From positions 130,576-161,745 of the forward strand of contig NZ_DDHJ01000018.1 of the NCBI RefSeq assembly GCF_002338065.1: a stretch of DNA of 31,170 nucleotides. The letters run 5' to 3'. The position numbers were made by a program, and so were the translations under genes. Below the pieces are notes generated by a model. That model had not been told where the DNA came from. It did no database searches and saw only the letters and a list, made by a program, of their open reading frames with translations. This document shows, piece by piece, positions 29,994-31,170 of this stretch. Source of the stretch: Pseudomonas sp. UBA1879. GTDB taxonomy: Bacteria > Pseudomonadota > Gammaproteobacteria > Pseudomonadales > Pseudomonadaceae. The stretch's first letter is position 1, and each line of letters starts with the position of its first letter.

Positions 29994-30953
29994 ATGACAA
30001 TCAAAAAAGTAGCGGTGGTCGGGTCCGGTTATATGGGCGGTGGGATCGCGCAGGTGCTGGCCTTGGGCGGTGCACAGGTGGTCCTGGGCGACGTGTCCGG
30101 CAGCGTGGCGGAGGAAAACCTGGAGCGCCTGCTCAAACAGGGCAAGGCCTTCGCTGAAGCGGGTCTGTTTCCGGAAGATGCCTATGCCCGGCTGAGCGCC
30201 AACCTCACGGCAGCAGCGTCCATTGAGGAGGCGGTCGAGGGCGTGGAATATGTCACCGAGGCGGTGTTCGAGTCGCTGGACGTCAAGCGCGACGTGCTGG
30301 GGCGAGTATCGGCGGCGGCTTCGGCGGAAACGATCATCGGCACCAACACCTCGGCCATTCCGATTGGCGAGCTGGCGAAATTCGTAAGCCATCCGGAGCG
30401 GTTTCTCGGGGTGCACTGGATGAACCCGGCACCGTTCATTCCGAGCGTCGAATTGATCGCCAGCGAACACACGCTGCCTGCTCACGTCGATACGCTGGAA
30501 GCGCTGATTCGCGCGGTCGGCAAAGTGCCCGCACGGGTTGCGGACACCCCCGGTTTCGTCGCCAACCGATTGCAGTTCGCCCTTTATAAAGAAGCCGTGA
30601 TGGTGGTCGAGGAAGGGTTGGCGACGCCAGAGCAGGTCGATCTGGTGGTCAGCAACGCGTTCGGCTTTCGCCTTGCGCTGTTCGGGCCGTTCGCGATTGG
30701 CGACATGGCCGGGCTGGATGTTTATGCCTCGTCCTACAAAACCCTGGCGGGCACCTATGGCGACCGCCTGGCAGCACCGAAAGCCTTGCAGGACTTGGTG
30801 GACGCTGGCAATTACGGGTTGAAGGCCGGGCACGGTTTCCTCGACATCGACCCGGAAAAACGCGCCGAGTTGCTGGCCTATCGCGACAAGGCCTACGCAG
30901 CGTTGAGCAAGTTGCGTGCGGAGCTGGGCCCTGCGCCAGGGTTGGTGAGCTGA
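29994..30953 (+). CDS. 3-hydroxyacyl-CoA dehydrogenase family NAD-dependent oxidoreductase
   Basis: A 319-residue cytosolic enzyme. The N-terminal Rossmann domain carries Gly10-x-Gly12-x-x-Gly15 (VVGSGYMGGGIAQVLA) and Asp33 for NAD specificity. Catalytic positions of the family are present: Ser120 (GTNTSAIPI), His141 (GVHWMNPAP), Glu153 and Asn144. The C-terminal helical domain starts with DTPGFVANRL (about 180–190) and ends with the GLKAGHGFLDID block. Length fits short-chain 3-hydroxybutyryl-CoA-type or L-gulonate/carnitine-type dehydrogenases of the same superfamily. Because it sits with an MHS acid transporter and a DeoR regulator, a hydroxy-acid substrate is as likely as an acyl-CoA; this is inference. 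The ATG at 29994 follows TTTGGAGTTGTC. Confidence 0.88.
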   Translation: MTIKKVAVVGSGYMGGGIAQVLALGGAQVVLGDVSGSVAEENLERLLKQGKAFAEAGLFPEDAYARLSANLTAAASIEEAVEGVEYVTEAVFESLDVKRDVLGRVSAAASAETIIGTNTSAIPIGELAKFVSHPERFLGVHWMNPAPFIPSVELIASEHTLPAHVDTLEALIRAVGKVPARVADTPGFVANRLQFALYKEAVMVVEEGLATPEQVDLVVSNAFGFRLALFGPFAIGDMAGLDVYASSYKTLAGTYGDRLAAPKALQDLVDAGNYGLKAGHGFLDIDPEKRAELLAYRDKAYAALSKLRAELGPAPGLVS

Positions 30954-31012
30954 GGTCAGTCAGTGGCAGCGGTATGTCCGACAGGTCGCCGTCGCTGCCG
31001 TCGTCCCTCCGG

Positions 31013-31170
31013 CGTCTCCCACGGGGTTTGCGGTGTGAGAAGATTTCGCGACCGGCCCGAACCATGTGGGAGCAGCTGGAGCCGTGCGATGGCCGCGTTC
31101 GCGATGGTGCGTCGGTCCCATCCTGGCGGAACGAAGAAAATCCCGTGGGAGCCGCCGGAGGAACGACGGC
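31013..31170. repeat. REP-like intergenic repeats (degenerate, both orientations)
   Basis: GTGGGAGC occurs at 31066–31073 and again at 31145–31152, each followed by a GC-rich imperfect dyad, and an inverted CTCCCACGGG copy lies at 31016–31025. The word and following dyads resemble the Pseudomonas REP pattern (GTGGGAGC followed by a GC-rich hairpin and GCGATGG). GCGATGG itself occurs at 31086–31092 and 31101–31107. The cluster lies beyond the end of the dehydrogenase gene and is cut by the window edge. Confidence 0.5.

Overview
The window reads as ordinary chromosome of a fluorescent-type Pseudomonas: high GC, strong GC3 coding bias, a dacB–yggL pair, an elaB/yqjE-type stress-membrane cluster, a BvgS/RocS-like unorthodox kinase, tRNA-Val(GAC) genes and REP-like intergenic repeats. 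The genus call is an inference from gene content and base composition. I see no integrase, transposase, phage structural gene or CRISPR array. About 33 protein genes (one of them broken) and two tRNA genes can be supported.

Left part (1–6.3 kb): mostly small envelope genes. There is a 59-residue membrane protein (67–246), a lipoprotein with a C39-peptidase-like fold whose catalytic positions look substituted (465–1160), and a PuuB/OrdL-like FAD amine oxidoreductase (1263–2546). Two almost identical tRNA-Val(GAC) transcription units at 2.7 and 4.2 kb bracket three small, poorly recognisable genes. Then follow a DUF4174-type exported protein, a small lipoprotein and an exported DUF5666-like protein.

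ABC locus and cell wall (6.3–12.9 kb): a SsuA/TauA-like uptake operon (6569–9418) has a Tat-exported, histidine-rich binding protein, a permease interrupted by an in-frame TGA, and an intact ATPase. It is followed by dacB (PBP4), yggL and an exported alpha/beta hydrolase whose start codon sits directly behind an RNA hairpin.

Signalling block (12.9–22.1 kb, all on the minus strand): a BvgS/EvgS/RocS-like hybrid kinase overlaps or abuts a NarL-family response regulator, with a stand-alone receiver protein upstream. The 384-bp gap in front of the regulator holds two GacA-box-like inverted repeats 126 bp apart and a third palindrome. Next come dgt (dNTPase), an EAL/YkuI_C c-di-GMP phosphodiesterase and a three-gene yqjK-like/yqjE/elaB-type cluster with a possible AlgU promoter.

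Right part (22.4–31.2 kb): ammonium transporter, acyltransferase-3 membrane protein, CxxC glutaredoxin-like protein, small membrane protein, a probable 35-codon gene ending in a strong terminator, an RluA-type pseudouridine synthase, a DeoR-family regulator, a histidine phosphatase, and an MHS-family transporter followed by a 3-hydroxyacyl-CoA-dehydrogenase-family enzyme. The promoter of that last pair carries two matching 15-bp palindromes exactly 30 bp apart, which suggests an uncharacterised, repressor-controlled catabolic module. The window ends in REP-like repeats.
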